DNA of 5,897 nucleotides from an uncultured Faecalibacterium sp. (GTDB lineage Bacteria > Bacillota > Clostridia > Oscillospirales > Ruminococcaceae), in the NCBI GenBank assembly GCA_900765705.1, contig CAAFSR010000309.1, positions 1 to 5,897 on the forward strand, in the 5' to 3' direction. A model generated the notes under the pieces. That model was not told the DNA's origin, ran no database searches, and saw nothing but the letters and a program-made list of their open reading frames with translations. Shown here in pieces: positions 4,330-5,897 of this stretch. Each line of letters opens with the position of its first letter. Position 1 is the stretch's first letter. A program made the translations under genes and the position numbers.

Positions 4330-5871
4330 ATGCTGTTTCGGTTGCCGATCGTTAAATTTTTCAGCCGCATCATCAACCGCATTACGGTCACGGTGGTGCT
4401 GGTGGCGCTGCAGATCGCATGGCTGGCGTGGGTGTTTTTTGCCCTCACCACCGGTACGGCGCGGGTGTGGGTCACCGGGCTGCTCAACGGGCTGAGTCTG
4501 CTGATCGTTTTGTATCTGGTGCGCAAGGACGAAAACAGCGCCTATAAGGTGGGCTGGATCGCCCTCATCGGGCTGCTGCCGCTTTTGGGCGGAGCGCTGT
4601 ATCTGGCCTTTGGCAACAAGCGGCCCTCCCGCCGCCTGCGCAGCAAAATGCAGGCGGTGGAGCAGGCACACCGTGCAGACCGCGCCCAGCAGCCCGGGCA
4701 GACTGCCGGACTGTGCGATGAAAACCGGGGCGTGAGCCACTACCTGACCCAATATGGCTGCTACCCTGCATGGCAGAACACCACCGCCCGGTATTTTTCC
4801 TGCGGCGAAGCCATGTATCCGGCACTGCTGGCCGACCTTGAAAAAGCGGAAAAAAGCATCTTTCTGGAGTTTTTCATCGTCAGTCAGGGCAAAATGTGGC
4901 AGGGCGTTGAGGATATCTTGCGCCGCAAAGCTGCGCAGGGGGTGGATGTTCGGCTGATCTACGATGATTTCGGCAGCCTGCTGGGCCTGCCCAAGGATTT
5001 TGTGGTGCGCATGGAGCGCGCGCATATCCGCTGCATCCCCTTCAATCCGGTGGTGCCGCTGCTCTCGCTGGTGATGAACCACCGCGACCACCGCAAGATC
5101 GTGGTGATAGACGGCAAGGTGGCCTACACCGGCGGTATCAATCTGGCCGATGAATATATCAACGAGATCACCCGCTTTGGCTACTGGAAGGATGCGGGTC
5201 TGCGCATCGAGGGCGCTGCGGTGTGGAACTTCACCGTGATGTTTCTGGATTTCTGGAACGCCTTCCGACTCTTTGAGCAGGATTACAGCGCCTTCCGCCC
5301 GCAGCTTTCGGTGCTGCCTGCCAGCGATGGGGTAGTGCAGCCCTACGCGGACAGCCCGCTGGACGAGGAACCCGTAGCGGAAACGGTCTATCTGGATATT
5401 CTGGCACAATCACAGCAATATGTTTATTTTTATACGCCCTACCTTGCCATCGGCGAGGAGATGCTGGACGCGCTGCGCAACGCCGCCAAGCGCGGGGTGG
5501 ATGTGCGGCTGGTGCTGCCGGGCATTCCGGACAAAAAGCTGGTGTTCCGGCTGAGCCGCTCGTACTATCTGCCCCTGCTGCGGGCGGGGGTACGCATCTA
5601 CGAGTACACTCCGGGCTTCCTCCACGCCAAGTGCTGCGTCAGCGATGACCGCGCGGCGGTGGTGGGCAGCATCAATATGGACTACCGCAGTATGTTCCTG
5701 CATTTCGAGTGCGGGGTGCTGCTGCTGCAAAACAGTCAGGTGCTGGCTTTGCGGGACGATGTGCGCCGCACCCTGCCGCAGTGCCGGGAGGTGCAGTGCG
5801 CCGACTGCCGCACCGGGCTGGCCGGTACGGTGCTGGACAGCGTACTGCGGCTGCTAAGCCCGCTGATGTGA
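4330..5871 (+). CDS. cls: Cardiolipin synthase (phospholipase D superfamily)
   Basis: The 513-residue product is a membrane-anchored cardiolipin synthase, which joins phosphatidylglycerol molecules to make cardiolipin and glycerol. Three hydrophobic segments lie at about 18-39, 44-64 and 73-95 (the phospholipase D N-terminal region, containing GLLPLLGGALYLAFG). Two complete HKD motifs follow: His254, Lys256, Asp261 with GGIN at 268-271, and His432, Lys434, Asp439 with GSIN at 446-449. Both catalytic sites are intact and the length fits the family. The start at 4330 is chosen because GGGGGAG (4318-4324) lies just upstream and the protein then begins MLFRLPIVKFF before the first membrane segment. 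The frame is open further back to an ATG at 4204, but that lies within the degV terminator and upstream of the promoter. The C-terminal tail has an unusual CxxxxCxxC cluster (Cys485, 490, 493). It appears monocistronic. Confidence 0.93.
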   Translation: MLFRLPIVKFFSRIINRITVTVVLVALQIAWLAWVFFALTTGTARVWVTGLLNGLSLLIVLYLVRKDENSAYKVGWIALIGLLPLLGGALYLAFGNKRPSRRLRSKMQAVEQAHRADRAQQPGQTAGLCDENRGVSHYLTQYGCYPAWQNTTARYFSCGEAMYPALLADLEKAEKSIFLEFFIVSQGKMWQGVEDILRRKAAQGVDVRLIYDDFGSLLGLPKDFVVRMERAHIRCIPFNPVVPLLSLVMNHRDHRKIVVIDGKVAYTGGINLADEYINEITRFGYWKDAGLRIEGAAVWNFTVMFLDFWNAFRLFEQDYSAFRPQLSVLPASDGVVQPYADSPLDEEPVAETVYLDILAQSQQYVYFYTPYLAIGEEMLDALRNAAKRGVDVRLVLPGIPDKKLVFRLSRSYYLPLLRAGVRIYEYTPGFLHAKCCVSDDRAAVVGSINMDYRSMFLHFECGVLLLQNSQVLALRDDVRRTLPQCREVQCADCRTGLAGTVLDSVLRLLSPLM

Positions 5872-5897
5872 ATGCCTGCTCATAAAATCTCGCACGC

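Noticed and set aside
4117..5409. A 430-codon open frame on the - strand opposite cls
   Set aside because: It lies almost wholly antisense to a gene with two intact HKD motifs, has a His/Gln/Arg-rich composition typical of antisense frames in GC-rich DNA, and runs through the degV terminator and cls promoter.

Overview
The window is a GC-rich stretch of a low-copy bacterial chromosome carrying mostly housekeeping genes. The gene order (dnaX, ybaB, recR, then smpB and ssrA), strong GGAGG-type ribosome binding sites, a DUF1836 regulator and a DegV protein all point to a Firmicute of class Clostridia. The GC-rich coding style suggests a Faecalibacterium-like member of the Oscillospiraceae/Ruminococcaceae. 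That placement is inference from gene content and composition; no database search was possible.

Layout on the + strand, left to right: the 3' end of dnaX (clamp-loader tau subunit, cut by the window edge), the YbaB/EbfC nucleoid-associated protein, and recR form one tight operon without internal terminators. A new sigma-A-type promoter then drives smpB, followed after about 70 nt by a complete tmRNA gene (ssrA, about 2079-2429). Its acceptor stem, T-arm, first pseudoknot, tag reading frame and encoded CCA can all be read from the sequence. SmpB and tmRNA are the two partners of trans-translation ribosome rescue. A strong hairpin at 2438-2467 ends this block and also serves the convergent gene on the other strand.

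The - strand gene at 2496-3038 encodes a DUF1836 protein with a MerR-like helix-turn-helix segment. It diverges from a degV gene (3299-4147) across a 260-nt AT-rich intergenic region that holds two near-consensus, oppositely directed promoters. degV is closed by its own terminator. A separate promoter then drives a cardiolipin synthase-type phospholipase D protein (4330-5871) with three N-terminal membrane segments and two complete HKD motifs. DegV proteins bind fatty acids and cardiolipin synthases make membrane phospholipid, so the right half has a loose lipid theme. The two genes are separate transcription units and no functional link is proven.

No mobile element, CRISPR array, tRNA, toxin-antitoxin pair or defence gene is visible. 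There is no gene-free stretch longer than 300 bases. The last 26 bases after the cardiolipin synthase gene show nothing recognisable. I do not see a previously undescribed system. The least understood parts are the DUF1836 gene with its divergent control region and the structured spacer before the tmRNA.
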